NCBI RefSeq assembly: GCF_004310295.1
Contig: NZ_SISB01000002.1
Span: 186,001-250,000 of the forward strand
DNA from: Pseudomonas sp. BGI-2
GTDB taxonomy: Bacteria > Pseudomonadota > Gammaproteobacteria > Pseudomonadales > Pseudomonadaceae
Length of the DNA: 64,000 nt
Direction of reading: 5' to 3'
The stretch's first letter is position 1. Every line of letters starts with the position of its first letter. Shown here one piece after another: positions 39,801-49,058 of the stretch. Both the position numbers and the translations under genes were made by a program. The notes under the pieces are model-generated. The model was given only the letters and a program-made list of their open reading frames with translations. It did not search any database and was not told where the DNA came from.

Positions 39801-40126
39801 ATCCTGACTACTAGTTAGGGTGCATGCTGAGATCGACTGGTGGCTCTATGCTAGCACCTCTTTTTCGATCGCATGAGTGTCGCACGTCAATAAACTGCAA
39901 AGCGACGTTATTCAGTTTATGACCGATGAGTCTCGGTCGGGGCATCACTGACCGATAGAGCCTGATGAATCGCGCGTTTCAGGACGTCTCCTGATCATTT
40001 CAAGGCAACTTCCCAGGGCTCGGCAAGCTTCGTCTGTCAGGTATTTCTGATTTTCCGCACAGATGATCCGATCGGGATTTGTGGCTGATAGGGTTCAGGG
40101 ATTCCCTTGAAAGCCGTCCGCAAACC
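39801..40126. other. Intergenic region between gcbA and the Hcp module
   Basis: About 325 bases without a convincing gene, between two divergent transcripts. ATAAACTG (39890-39897) and CAGTTTAT (39913-39920) are perfect inverted 8-base arms and could be an operator. A TTG at 40079 opens the frame of the next gene but has no ribosome binding site or homology. Confidence 0.45.
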
Positions 40127-41278
40127 ATGACCCAGTGTTTCAAAGAACACCCCTGCGATGAGCAGCGCCTGAACCACAACAGCACGCCGGTTGCTGAGTG
40201 TGAATGTAAGGAGGTGCGGCTTTATGGCAGCGAGACGCTTGTTACCGATGTACCGATTCTGACTTGCGCAGGCCTATGGCGCATCTACCAGCGCGAGGCC
40301 GAAGACATCATCGCTCCTGATGGGTTTTTGATCGTTGATCCAGTGGAGCGGAATCGCGCGATCAACGCTGCGTATGCCCGACTGTGGTTACACGACTCGC
40401 GGTTTCAGTGGGCTGGGCTGGCTGCGTTTGCCTCTAAGCAGGTCGGCTGCGGACTTTTGCGTGCGGCGCACAGTGAGGAGCGAATCCGTGATGAGCGGGA
40501 AACCAGGCAGCGATTGCGAGATAGCCGCCGAGAGTTCGGATTGTTGAGGCCCGACCGAATGGCGGAACAGGCAGACGCCTTGCGTGACTATAAAGAAGCA
40601 GACGCGCGCAATCCTGTTCCCTTTGTTGACCTGCATTTAACGGGGGAGGACTTGTCTCTGGTGCAGCAGCAATTTCGATATGTGCACGAGATGATGGCAT
40701 TGGGTAACACCACGCTGTTTCTGGATATTTTTCCTCTACATGCGTTTTACGCGAAGCGAGGCCTCAAGGAATTGAAAACGTGCCTGAAAGCGCGGGTTGG
40801 GATTTTTGGGCATCCGGAATTTCCGGTGATTTGGCCGGTAGGGCAGGAAAAGCTCCAGTTCGGGTTGCAACACGACGAAATCTTGAAAGCTTTCGACGCG
40901 ATTGAAATAGGCGATGTAGCATTGAGCGTGGAGCATTTGGCAGAGCATGAACAGCGAAATATCCTGCAGCCGACTATTTATGAGGACTCGCATCTCGCCG
41001 CTTTGCTGCAGGGCAATCATGCGTCTTTTGTTACGGGTTTCCCTTCAGGCGTAGCCCAAGCAATCGAGCTGACACTTACCAGTCAATGTCAGCGACTTGA
41101 TGATGGGCGCACTGTTGGTTTTGGCAACAATCCTCTGGCCAACCTCTCCGATGTTGAACAGCGCATGGTATTTGTACTCAGGGCTGCCGAACGTTTCGAT
41201 GATCTGTTGCGCGACGATAACCGTTCTGCTCTAGAGCAGTCGATCCGGGAAATTGCAGCCGGTGGTGCACCTCCATGA
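40127..41278 (+). CDS. DUF2515-like protein of the Hcp module
   Basis: The ~383-residue protein contains IIAPDGFLIVDPVERNRAIN and RFQWAGLAAFASKQVGCGLL, which I recall as typical of DUF2515 proteins in pseudomonads, often found near type VI secretion genes. No signal peptide or membrane helix is visible. The function is unknown; a role as effector or effector accessory is possible. The start is uncertain: ATG 40127 lacks a clear ribosome binding site, and so does the in-frame TTG at 40079. Its stop overlaps the next ATG by 4 bases, tying it to the three genes that follow. Confidence 0.7.
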   Translation: MTQCFKEHPCDEQRLNHNSTPVAECECKEVRLYGSETLVTDVPILTCAGLWRIYQREAEDIIAPDGFLIVDPVERNRAINAAYARLWLHDSRFQWAGLAAFASKQVGCGLLRAAHSEERIRDERETRQRLRDSRREFGLLRPDRMAEQADALRDYKEADARNPVPFVDLHLTGEDLSLVQQQFRYVHEMMALGNTTLFLDIFPLHAFYAKRGLKELKTCLKARVGIFGHPEFPVIWPVGQEKLQFGLQHDEILKAFDAIEIGDVALSVEHLAEHEQRNILQPTIYEDSHLAALLQGNHASFVTGFPSGVAQAIELTLTSQCQRLDDGRTVGFGNNPLANLSDVEQRMVFVLRAAERFDDLLRDDNRSALEQSIREIAAGGAPP

Positions 41279-41985
41279 ATTTCCGACGATGGATCGATGG
41301 TTGGCGCTTCATACTGCTGATGGTGCTGGCGGTGACGTTGCTGCGCTGGTGTATTGACTCTACGCTGGACGACTTCGAAATCTCCCTGATTATCAATGAG
41401 CCTTGGGAGGATATGCTTCAGCGTTCAAACGCTGCAATCGGCCCCATACCCTCGGGAAAGGTATGGTCCAACAAATCCAGATCCGGTGTATGCCTGCGTT
41501 TCAATGACCCTGATTATGGTTTTGTCACGCCACTGGCCCGCTATTTCACAATCTCGTCCAAGAACGGACGGGTTGGAACGGTGCGTTTATCCCCACAAAT
41601 CGAGCCACTACCGCTTGATGACGCTCTTAAAGTCGTACTGGGCTTGCATGATCAATGGCGCAAAAAAGGCTGGGTTGCGGCGAAAGTTCTTGATGACCCT
41701 GTGATAGCCGATACGCCTGAATGGCGGGCTTGGCTTCGGGACGGGACAGGGTACGCAATGTCTTTCTGGTTGGCTGGTGACAGGTATCAGCTAATGCTGG
41801 ACCTTGAGCCGTTCAATCGTTCTCGTCATCGAACTGACCAGCGCTATTTAATCTTCGTCACTCTTGCTGAACCCTGGTTACCCTTCGAATACGCCGAGCA
41901 TGCGCGGATTCAAGACCATTCGATCACTCCCGTATTCCCATCCAAATCTGACGGAGCCCCACCATGCCAACCCCCGCCTTCATGA
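41275..41985 (+). CDS. Unrecognised membrane-anchored protein, possible immunity or accessory protein
   Basis: I do not recognise this 236-residue product. One N-terminal membrane helix (about residues 9-26, GWRFILLMVLAVTLLRWC) is followed by a soluble domain that should face the periplasm. Its place between the DUF2515 gene and hcp, with a 4-base overlap before and a 22-base overlap with hcp after, suggests a fixed partner. A single-helix periplasmic protein in a type VI cluster is often an immunity protein; that is inference only. Confidence 0.65.
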   Translation: MNFRRWIDGWRFILLMVLAVTLLRWCIDSTLDDFEISLIINEPWEDMLQRSNAAIGPIPSGKVWSNKSRSGVCLRFNDPDYGFVTPLARYFTISSKNGRVGTVRLSPQIEPLPLDDALKVVLGLHDQWRKKGWVAAKVLDDPVIADTPEWRAWLRDGTGYAMSFWLAGDRYQLMLDLEPFNRSRHRTDQRYLIFVTLAEPWLPFEYAEHARIQDHSITPVFPSKSDGAPPCQPPPS

Positions 41986-42470
41986 CACTCCATGGTGAGA
42001 GACAAGGCTTGATCAGCGCCGGCGCCTTCACCGAGGCGTCGGTTGGCAACGTCTACCAACTGGGCCGCGAAGACCAGATCATGATTCAAGCCCTGAGCCA
42101 TGGCATTTTCGTGCCCAAAGGGTCGGGGGCGGGGCGCCGGATGCACAAGCCCTTGGTCATTACCAAGGCAATCGACAAGTCGTCGCCGCTGATCAACATC
42201 GCCTTGTGTTCCGGGGAACTGCTCAGCAAGTGCCGCGTCGAGTGGTATCGCACCTCGGCTCAGGGAATCCAGGAACATTTTTACACGATGGAGCTGGAAG
42301 ACGCGGTGATCGTCGGCGCTGAAGTGCTCATGCCTCATTGCCAGGATCCCGGCACTGCTCACCTGACTCAGCTGGAAAAGGTACACTTCAGTTACCGGCG
42401 GATCTATTGGCGGCATGAGATCAGCCGGACCATGGGCTCCGACGAATGGCGCGCCGAGGAGCAGGTATGA
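41964..42470 (+). CDS. hcp: Type VI secretion Hcp family protein
   Basis: The 168-residue protein belongs to the Hcp family that forms the tube of the type VI apparatus and can carry small effectors. The features are an N-terminal FMTLHGERQGLISAGAF, then MIQALSHGIFVPKGSG, HKPLVITKAIDKSSPL, and a C-terminal VHFSYRRIYWRHEIS. The ATG at 41964 lies inside the previous gene; the next gene starts in an ATGA overlap. No sheath, baseplate or ATPase genes are present, so this is a satellite Hcp that needs a core system elsewhere. Confidence 0.88.
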   Translation: MPTPAFMTLHGERQGLISAGAFTEASVGNVYQLGREDQIMIQALSHGIFVPKGSGAGRRMHKPLVITKAIDKSSPLINIALCSGELLSKCRVEWYRTSAQGIQEHFYTMELEDAVIVGAEVLMPHCQDPGTAHLTQLEKVHFSYRRIYWRHEISRTMGSDEWRAEEQV

Positions 42471-42943
42471 GGCTGGTCAATGAATTTCATCTGTCCGCGT
42501 GGGAGCGCCAACATGCCTATTCCAGTGAGCAAGCGCTGGATCACGTGCGCCAGGCGTTGCTTGATCGGCAACCCATCGAAGGTCTTGACGAGTTGCGTGC
42601 GGGCCTGTTGATCGATATCGACAGCGAGGTGCTTGAACCGCTTGAGCGTGGATCGTGGCGGTTGATCCGGGCTGAGGCCGACTACGGCGACTGGCCAATA
42701 CCGGTCCGGATCATCGATCAGAAGATCATTGATTTGATGAAAAATCCGCCAGCCCAGACCTCACGATCGCCAAGGATTTTCCGCCTCGTTGACAGCATAA
42801 CGGCCGAGCCGCTGGCGCAGCAGCGTTACGTCGCAACCGTGGACGGGCAGGCTGCCCAGAGAAGAACCGACGGCGAAGGCATCGCCCATCTTTTTGCGCA
42901 GGCCGAGGTGCGGCAGATTTCAATGGAGGTCATAGGCGTATAG
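42467..42943 (+). CDS. Small protein after hcp with a C-terminal transthyretin-like part
   Basis: The 158-residue product has an N-terminal helical part of unknown type and, from about residue 100, a segment RIFRLVDSITAEPLAQQRYV...GIAHLFAQ that resembles the small beta-sandwich (transthyretin/Ig-like) domains attached to PAAR, Hcp and VgrG proteins. The ATG at 42467 overlaps the hcp stop (ATGA); the frame is open 7 codons upstream inside hcp. A role in loading cargo on Hcp, or as cargo, is possible but not shown. The module ends here, 153 bases before the DUF2333 gene. Confidence 0.65.
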   Translation: MRLVNEFHLSAWERQHAYSSEQALDHVRQALLDRQPIEGLDELRAGLLIDIDSEVLEPLERGSWRLIRAEADYGDWPIPVRIIDQKIIDLMKNPPAQTSRSPRIFRLVDSITAEPLAQQRYVATVDGQAAQRRTDGEGIAHLFAQAEVRQISMEVIGV

Positions 42944-43096
42944 CGCATGGATGGACGCTTGAGTTTATCGGCAACGATTGCCGCAGGTTCGGCCGTAATT
43001 TTTTTGGATTAACCCAACGGCAGGTGCCGGCCAAAGGCACGTTGTTGTATGGTTGTGGTCGAACCGATGAACTCAAGTGATTGAAAGGATATCGCC

Positions 43097-44164
43097 ATGC
43101 TGGACTGGAAGAATCGCGCGGGCAGCGCGCCTGAACGTGCCGCTGAACCGAAATCGGCCACCCGCAGTTACTTGGGTGGCCTGTTGTTCAGCCGGGCGCT
43201 GGCCACTCTGATTGCCATTTACCTGCTGGTGGCTATTGCGCTGGGCTGGTACTGGAGCCAGGAACCTGCACTGTTCCCGGTTCAGCAGAATGCCCAGATG
43301 GCCGCCGAGAAAGAAGGCAAGCAAATGGTCATCGGCTACACCACGGTCGAAACCCTCAAGACCGTCGCCGGTACTTTGCTGACCAAGCCGGGTGGCTATA
43401 TTTCCAACGACCGTTTCCCGCCGGGCCTGTGGATGGACAACACGCCGAGCTGGGAATATGGCGTGCTGGTCCAGGTCCGTGACTTGACGCGTGCCTTGCG
43501 TAAAGACTTCGCCCGCTCGCAATCGCAATCTGCCGAAGACTCTGATCTGGCCAAGGCCGAGCCGCGTTTCAACTTCGACAATAAGAGCTGGGTGCTGCCG
43601 TCCAGCGAGTCCGAGTACCTGGAAGGCATTAGTTCCCTGAGCCGTTATCAGGCGCGCCTGTCCGATCCGTCGCAGAAAAACGCGCTGTTCTATGCCCGCG
43701 CCGACAACCTGAACAACTGGCTGGGCGATGTCGGCACCCGTCTGGGTTCGCTGTCGCAACGGCTGTCGGCCAGTGTTGGCCGGGTCAAGCTCAACACCGC
43801 ATTGAAAACTGAAGTCGTCGCTCCAGGTCAGGTGCCGCAGGTTGACGAAGAGATCGTCGAAACCCCGTGGATGCAGATCGACAATGTGTTCTACGAAGCC
43901 CGCGGCCAGGCCTGGGCCTTGTCCCATCTGTTGCGCGCCATCGAAGTCGACTTCGCCGATGTGCTGGCCAAGAAAAACGCCACGGTCAGCGTGCGCCAGA
44001 TCATTCGTGAGCTGGAAGCCTCGCAAGAACCGGTCTGGAGCCCGATGATCCTTAACGGCAGCGGCTTTGGCGTGCTGGCCAACCACTCGCTGGTCATGGC
44101 CAACTACATCTCCCGGGCCAACGCCGCAGTGATCGATCTGCGTCAATTGCTCAATCAGGGCTGA
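43097..44164 (+). CDS. DUF2333 family membrane protein
   Basis: The 355-residue protein has a membrane helix at about 34-52 (ALATLIAIYLLVAIALGWYW), then a long soluble region with TTVETLKTVAGTLLTKPGGY and NDRFPPGLWMDNTPSWEYG, characteristic of DUF2333. The function is unknown. AAAGGAT precedes the ATG. Gene order with the NUDIX, SUI1 and speA genes is as in P. aeruginosa. Confidence 0.9.
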   Translation: MLDWKNRAGSAPERAAEPKSATRSYLGGLLFSRALATLIAIYLLVAIALGWYWSQEPALFPVQQNAQMAAEKEGKQMVIGYTTVETLKTVAGTLLTKPGGYISNDRFPPGLWMDNTPSWEYGVLVQVRDLTRALRKDFARSQSQSAEDSDLAKAEPRFNFDNKSWVLPSSESEYLEGISSLSRYQARLSDPSQKNALFYARADNLNNWLGDVGTRLGSLSQRLSASVGRVKLNTALKTEVVAPGQVPQVDEEIVETPWMQIDNVFYEARGQAWALSHLLRAIEVDFADVLAKKNATVSVRQIIRELEASQEPVWSPMILNGSGFGVLANHSLVMANYISRANAAVIDLRQLLNQG

Positions 44165-44167
44165 GTC

Positions 44168-44725
44168 ATGGTCGATACTGCCAAAGAGGCTGCCCACCGC
44201 GCGGCCTCGGATGCCGAACAGATCGCCTGGGTCGACGAGCAGGACAACCTGCTCGGCGCTTTGGTCCGTTCCGACCTGCGCGAGCGCGGGCTGATCGGGC
44301 GCGGCACCTACATCATGCTGTTCAATTCGGCCGGTGAACTGTGCGTTCACCGTCGAACCCTGAGCAAGGCCATTTATCCCGGTTACTGGGACGTGGCGGC
44401 GGGCGGCATGGTGCTCGCCACCGAGACGTATGCCGAATCGGCTGCACGTGAACTGGAAGAAGAGCTGGGTGTGAGCGGCGTAGAACTGACCGCTCATGAT
44501 CACTTCTTCTTCGAGGACACCGGCAATCGCCTCTGGTGTTCGGCATTTTCGGCGGTGTGGGACGGCCCGTTGATCCTGCAGCCGGAAGAGGTGCTGGAAG
44601 CGCGCTTCATCCCCATCGATCAGGTCCTGCTGGAAATCCAGCAAAAGCCTTATTGCCCGGACTCTTTGGCCGCGTTGAAGCGCTATCTGCGCGCGCGTGG
44701 CGAGAACGTCGCAAAAGAGCTATAA
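44168..44725 (+). CDS. NUDIX hydrolase (YfcD-like)
   Basis: The 185-residue enzyme has a perfect Nudix box at about residues 80-102 (GMVLATE, seven residues, then RELEEELGV). Nudix enzymes cleave nucleoside diphosphates linked to another group; the substrate here is unknown. The N-terminal EQIAWVDEQDNLLGALVRS and the general layout resemble the YfcD group. It starts three bases after the DUF2333 stop, so they are one operon. Confidence 0.92.
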   Translation: MVDTAKEAAHRAASDAEQIAWVDEQDNLLGALVRSDLRERGLIGRGTYIMLFNSAGELCVHRRTLSKAIYPGYWDVAAGGMVLATETYAESAARELEEELGVSGVELTAHDHFFFEDTGNRLWCSAFSAVWDGPLILQPEEVLEARFIPIDQVLLEIQQKPYCPDSLAALKRYLRARGENVAKEL

Positions 44726-44783
44726 ATTGGCACCGATTGGCTCTTAGCAAGTCGGCTTTTTGCCGTTACACTGCGCGACCTTT

Positions 44784-44885
44784 TGTAGGAGCGAAGCTTG
44801 CTCGCGAAGGTCTTCAACGATAACGCATACATTCAGGATGTACGCATCGTCCTTGCGTTCTTCGCGAGCAAGCTTCGCTCCTACA
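44784..44885. repeat. REP-type inverted pair after the NUDIX gene
   Basis: Arms of 26 bases, TGTAGGAGCGAAGCTTGCTC... (44784-44809) and its reverse complement (44860-44885), are perfect and flank a 50-base spacer. This copy has AAGCTTGCTCGCG where most others here have AGGCTTGCCCGCG. Confidence 0.9.
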
Positions 44886-44993
44886 GGGTTGTACCGTATC
44901 AGTAGCGCTGCCCCTGCCTGAGTGGGGCTTCGCGGTCGATGGCAGCTTCCCGAGTTGCTGCGACCAGTCTTTGTCCTCCCAAGAGGATTGCCG

Positions 44994-45365
44994 GTGGCCA
45001 AAAAAGCCGCATCCTTCGCCGCCCTTGGTGGCTTGGTATTTTCCACCGACGCAGGTCGTCATTGCCCCGATTGCAGTAAACCGGTGGACGCCTGCATCTG
45101 CAAACAGACCGTTATCCCGGCCGGTGACGGCATCGCTCGCGTGCGTCGCGAAAGCAAGGGTCGCGGTGGCAAGACGGTGACCACCATTACCGGCGTGCCG
45201 TTGGCGGAAGAAGCGCTCAAGGACCTGGCCACCACGTTGAAGAAACGTTGCGGGACCGGGGGAGCGTTGAAAGACGCAATCATCGAAATCCAGGGCGATC
45301 ATGTCGAGCTACTCTTGGCTGAACTGATCAAGCTGGGTTTCAAAGCGAAGAAATCCGGCGGCTAG
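44994..45365 (+). CDS. SUI1/YciH-like translation initiation factor
   Basis: The 123-residue protein has a C-terminal SUI1 (eIF1-like) domain with RRESKGRGGKTVTTITGVPL and KKRCGTGGALKDAIIEIQGDH, and four N-terminal cysteines in CPDCSKPVDACICK that could bind a metal. YciH of E. coli affects the accuracy of start codon choice. The GTG start at 44994 is chosen for its AAGAGGAT six to ten bases upstream and the family N-terminus AKKAASFAALGGLVFST. Confidence 0.9.
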   Translation: MAKKAASFAALGGLVFSTDAGRHCPDCSKPVDACICKQTVIPAGDGIARVRRESKGRGGKTVTTITGVPLAEEALKDLATTLKKRCGTGGALKDAIIEIQGDHVELLLAELIKLGFKAKKSGG

Positions 45366-45369
45366 CAGC

Positions 45370-45447
45370 CTCTGTGAAAACCACCCCCGGCTTGATCCAG
45401 TCCCGTTTCTACTCTGGCCTGGCGTCGTCTACATGGTTTTCACAGAG
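45370..45447. repeat. 14-bp inverted repeat with 50-base spacer
   Basis: CTCTGTGAAAACCA (45370-45383) and TGGTTTTCACAGAG (45434-45447) are perfect inverted repeats just after the SUI1 stop. It does not belong to the REP classes found elsewhere in the window. It may be a small mobile-element remnant or a terminator-like structure. Confidence 0.6.
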
Positions 45448-45588
45448 CCTGTTCTGACCGGTTTCTAAACTCAGCGCTGAATGTGAGGTCTATGGCCCTT
45501 GCATGCAGGCTAATCGTCATTTTCATTCTTTAGACTGCGCCGGCCTGAACCCAGGCGACGCTCTATGACTTCTTTATAGGGGACTTCA

Positions 45589-47502
45589 ATGTCCGTACGA
45601 CGCACACGCAAAGACGATGGCAGCCAATGGACAGTTGCGGACAGCCGCAGTGTTTACGGGATTCGCCATTGGGGGGCCGGGTACTTCGCGATCAATGACG
45701 CCGGTCGCGTCGAAGTTCGTCCGAACGGTCCGACCAGTTCGCCTATCGACCTCTTCGAGCAAGTCGACCAGCTGCGCCAAAGCGGCCTGTCCTTGCCGTT
45801 GCTGGTGCGTTTTCCTGACATTCTGCAAGACCGCGTGCGTCAGTTGACCGGTGCGTTCGACGCCAACATCGAGCGCCTGGAATACCAGAGCAAGTACACC
45901 GCGCTGTACCCGATCAAGGTAAACCAGCAAGAAGCGGTGATCGAAAACATCATCGCCACCCAGGACGTTTCCATCGGCCTGGAAGCCGGCTCCAAGCCTG
46001 AGCTGCTGGCCGTGTTGGCCCTGGCGCCGAAGGGCGGCACCATCGTCTGCAACGGTTACAAGGACCGCGAGTTCATTCGTCTGGCGCTGATCGGCCAGAA
46101 GCTTGGCCACAACGTGTTCATCGTGATCGAGAAAGAATCCGAAGTCGCGCTGGTGATCGAAGAAGCCGCCTCGCTCAAGGTCAAGCCGCAGGTTGGTTTG
46201 CGCGTGCGTCTGTCTTCCCTGGCGTCGAGCAAGTGGGCGGACACCGGTGGCGAGAAATCCAAGTTCGGTCTGTCGGCGGCGCAGTTGCTGTCGGTGGTCG
46301 AGCGTTTCCGCGCGGCCGGCCTGGATCAAGGCATTCGCTTGCTGCACTTCCACATGGGCTCGCAGATCGCCAACCTGGCGGACTACCAGCACGGCTTCAA
46401 GGAAGCGATTCGTTACTACGGTGAACTGCGCAACCTCGGCTTGCCGGTTGACCACATCGACGTCGGCGGCGGTCTGGGCGTGGACTACGACGGTACGCAC
46501 TCGCGCAACGCCAGTTCGATCAACTACGACATGGACGATTACGCCGGTGTCGTGGTCGGGATGCTCAAGGAATTCTGCGACGCGCAGAACCTGCCGCACC
46601 CGAACATCTTCTCCGAAAGCGGCCGCTCGCTGACCGCTCACCACGCCATGCTGGTGGTGCAAGTAACCGACGTCGAGAAACACAACGACGACGTGCCGCA
46701 GATCGAAAACAAGGAAGAGCTGCCGGAAACCGTGCAGTGGCTGGTTGACCTGCTGGGCCCGACCGACATCGAGATGGTCACCGAAACCTACTGGCGCGCG
46801 ACGCACTACATGAGCGACGTGGCCACCCAGTACGCCGATGGCAAGATGACCCTGGCTGAAAAAGCCCTGGCCGAGCAATGCTACTTCGCCGTGTGCCGTC
46901 GCCTGCACAACTCGTTGAAGGCCCGTCAGCGTTCGCACCGTCAGGTGCTCGACGAACTCAACGACAAGCTCGCCGACAAGTACATCTGCAACTTCTCGGT
47001 ATTCCAGAGCCTGCCGGACACCTGGGCCATCGGTCAGGTGCTGCCGATCCTGCCGCTGCACCGCCTCGACGAAGAGCCACTGCGCCGCGCCGTGCTGCAA
47101 GATTTGACCTGCGACTCCGACGGCAAGATCAAGCAATACGTCGACGAGCAGAGCATCGAAACCAGCCTGCCGGTTCACGGTTTGAACGAAGGCGAAGACT
47201 ACCTGCTGGGTATCTTCCTGGTCGGCGCCTACCAGGAAATCCTCGGCGACATGCACAACCTGTTTGGTGACACCGATTCGGTGAACATCTACCAGAACGC
47301 CGACGGCAGCGTGTACCACGCCGGTATCGAAACCCACGACACCATCGAAGACATGCTGCGTTATGTGCACTTGTCGCCGGAAGAGCTGATGACCCACTAC
47401 CGCGACAAGTGCGCGAGTGCGCGCATCACTGCTGCCGAGCGCACCCAGTTCCTCGATGCTTTGCGTCTGGGCCTGACCCGTTCGTCTTACCTGTCTTCTT
47501 GA
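45589..47502 (+). CDS. speA: Biosynthetic arginine decarboxylase (speA)
   Basis: The 637-residue PLP enzyme turns arginine into agmatine for polyamine synthesis. The PLP lysine is in [12 protein letters not shown] near residue 110, [10 protein letters not shown] follows, then [13 protein letters not shown] and the second-site [15 protein letters not shown]. Length and motifs match the SpeA group rather than the inducible AdiA type. The 223-base gap upstream holds the inverted repeat and presumably the promoter. Confidence 0.97.
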   Translation: MSVRRTRKDDGSQWTVADSRSVYGIRHWGAGYFAINDAGRVEVRPNGPTSSPIDLFEQVDQLRQSGLSLPLLVRFPDILQDRVRQLTGAFDANIERLEYQSKYTALYPIKVNQQEAVIENIIATQDVSIGLEAGSKPELLAVLALAPKGGTIVCNGYKDREFIRLALIGQKLGHNVFIVIEKESEVALVIEEAASLKVKPQVGLRVRLSSLASSKWADTGGEKSKFGLSAAQLLSVVERFRAAGLDQGIRLLHFHMGSQIANLADYQHGFKEAIRYYGELRNLGLPVDHIDVGGGLGVDYDGTHSRNASSINYDMDDYAGVVVGMLKEFCDAQNLPHPNIFSESGRSLTAHHAMLVVQVTDVEKHNDDVPQIENKEELPETVQWLVDLLGPTDIEMVTETYWRATHYMSDVATQYADGKMTLAEKALAEQCYFAVCRRLHNSLKARQRSHRQVLDELNDKLADKYICNFSVFQSLPDTWAIGQVLPILPLHRLDEEPLRRAVLQDLTCDSDGKIKQYVDEQSIETSLPVHGLNEGEDYLLGIFLVGAYQEILGDMHNLFGDTDSVNIYQNADGSVYHAGIETHDTIEDMLRYVHLSPEELMTHYRDKCASARITAAERTQFLDALRLGLTRSSYLSS

Positions 47503-47538
47503 GGTAAGGCACTGCTCTCATCAGGTTGTCAGAAAATG

Positions 47539-47555
47539 TTCCGCACGCTGCGGAA
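47539..47555 (+). other. Hairpin after speA
   Basis: TTCCGCA (47539-47545) pairs with TGCGGAA (47549-47555) around a 3-base loop, 36 bases after the speA stop. No T run follows. It may be a 3' end structure. Confidence 0.45.
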
Positions 47556-47735
47556 ATTTCAGATGACCTGGTGGGACGCTTCCCTGATTTCAAGCGAAAT
47601 GACTCACATCCCCGGCTATCCAAGCGATGTGGTCCTCTTTTCGCGTAGGTCATTTCCTAAGTTGTACTTCGGCACTCTACTCGGCCAACTCTCTCAGAGA
47701 GAATCCCCGGCCGCCCCTCCTGTAGAGAATCGCCG

Positions 47736-49058
47736 ATGTTCGATCCAGTCAACGAGCCGTCATTTCGTCTGGATGTAGAGGGTCTGCCCGACCCCGTTGA
47801 GGTCTTGGCCTTTACCGGCAGTGAAGCGATCAACGAACCCTTCGTGTTCGACGTTGATCTGCTGATCGATGACCCGACATTGGACCTGGCAAGCCTGTTG
47901 TACCGTCCGGCCTTTTTGCATCTCGGGCCGCCGGGGACCGGTTTTCACGGGCAGTTGCATGAGCTCGTCCAGGCTGGTCATGGTGCTGCCCCGAGGCTTT
48001 GTCGCGTGCGTCTGAGGCCGAAACTGGCCTGCCTGGCCCAGCGTTTCAGCCAGCGTATCTTCAGTAACCGTTCTGTACCCGAGATCCTCGCCCAGGTGCT
48101 CAAGGAGCATGGCATTGTCGGCAAGGATCGGCGCTTTGACCTTAGCGGCGATTACCCACTCCGTGATTTCTGCACGCAATACCGGGAATCGGATCTGCGG
48201 TTTCTCCAGCGTCTGTGTACTCAGGAAGGGCTTCATTACCACTTCGAGCATCGCCGGCGCGGGCACTGTCTGGTTTTTGGTGACGGGCAGGGACAGTTTC
48301 AGCGGGGAGCCGAGATGGTCTTTGAACCCGACACCGAACAGCCCGGCGTGCAGCAGTTCAAGGTTCAAGGCAAGACGCAGGCTGGCGAAGGTCAGACGAA
48401 CCTGATGACGCTGCGCAGCGGTCAGCGCGTTCTGCTTTCAAGCCATCCGTGCGCCGACTGGAATCGTCTCTGGCTGCTGACCCATGTCGAGCATCAGGGC
48501 GGGCAGACGCCGGGGTTTGCTTATGGCAACCAGATCCGCGCTGTTGCCGGGGAGTTTCCTTTCGCGGCGCCTCATTCGACCATGAAACCCCGGATGCACA
48601 GCTTGCAGCGGGCCTGGGTGGTCGATGTCGATGAGCCGCAACCCGATTCATCCAGACCCGTTGCCGTGCAATTTGACTGGGTCTATCAGGGCGAAGGCGC
48701 TGCGCCCAGCCACTGCTGGCTGCCGTTGGCACCGGAGCTGGACGGCGCGCACGTCATGCCGTTGAGTGAAGGTGCGCAGGTGCTGGTGAGCTATATCGAA
48801 GGTGATCCGGATCAACCCTTAATCACTGGTTTTCTTCCCGGCCCACCCTTCACCCAAGCGTCAGACTTGCCTGAGCTTCCACCCGCTGCTGCAACAGATG
48901 ACCACGTTGCGGTCGACGGACTGTTGCGTTTGTTGCAATCCAGCGAACCGATCGTGCTGCTGTGTCTGCTGCCCGGCGGGGGCAGTTTCAGCCAATGTGC
49001 GCAAGCCTTCTGCACCTGCCGGGCAGCAACGCAGTTTGGCCAGAGCGGTGCGGCATGA
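47736..49058 (+). CDS. vgrG: Compact VgrG spike protein of type VI secretion
   Basis: The 440-residue protein has a gp27-like N-terminal part (FRLDVEG, then FHGQLHELVQ; DYPLRDFCTQYRESDLRFLQ and QEGLHYHFEH), followed by the OB-fold region (PVAVQFDWVYQGEGAAPSHCWLPLA...VLVSYIEGDPDQPLITGFLP). It lacks the long beta-helix needle of standard VgrGs and ends with LLRLLQSSEPIVLLCLLPGG and a cysteine-rich tail, a form I recall in other pseudomonads. VgrG tips the type VI tube and carries effectors. The next gene, DUF4123, starts in the ATGA overlap. Confidence 0.88.
   Translation: MFDPVNEPSFRLDVEGLPDPVEVLAFTGSEAINEPFVFDVDLLIDDPTLDLASLLYRPAFLHLGPPGTGFHGQLHELVQAGHGAAPRLCRVRLRPKLACLAQRFSQRIFSNRSVPEILAQVLKEHGIVGKDRRFDLSGDYPLRDFCTQYRESDLRFLQRLCTQEGLHYHFEHRRRGHCLVFGDGQGQFQRGAEMVFEPDTEQPGVQQFKVQGKTQAGEGQTNLMTLRSGQRVLLSSHPCADWNRLWLLTHVEHQGGQTPGFAYGNQIRAVAGEFPFAAPHSTMKPRMHSLQRAWVVDVDEPQPDSSRPVAVQFDWVYQGEGAAPSHCWLPLAPELDGAHVMPLSEGAQVLVSYIEGDPDQPLITGFLPGPPFTQASDLPELPPAAATDDHVAVDGLLRLLQSSEPIVLLCLLPGGGSFSQCAQAFCTCRAATQFGQSGAA

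Noticed and set aside
45586..47397. Minus-strand open frame of 603 codons opposite speA
   Set aside because: Mirror of a conserved enzyme gene with strong codon bias; no ribosome binding site and no family match.
48962..49058. Possible frameshift or fusion between VgrG and DUF4123
   Set aside because: The DUF4123 protein has a complete usual N-terminus from 49055 and VgrG ends with its normal tail; the ATGA overlap is ordinary translational coupling.
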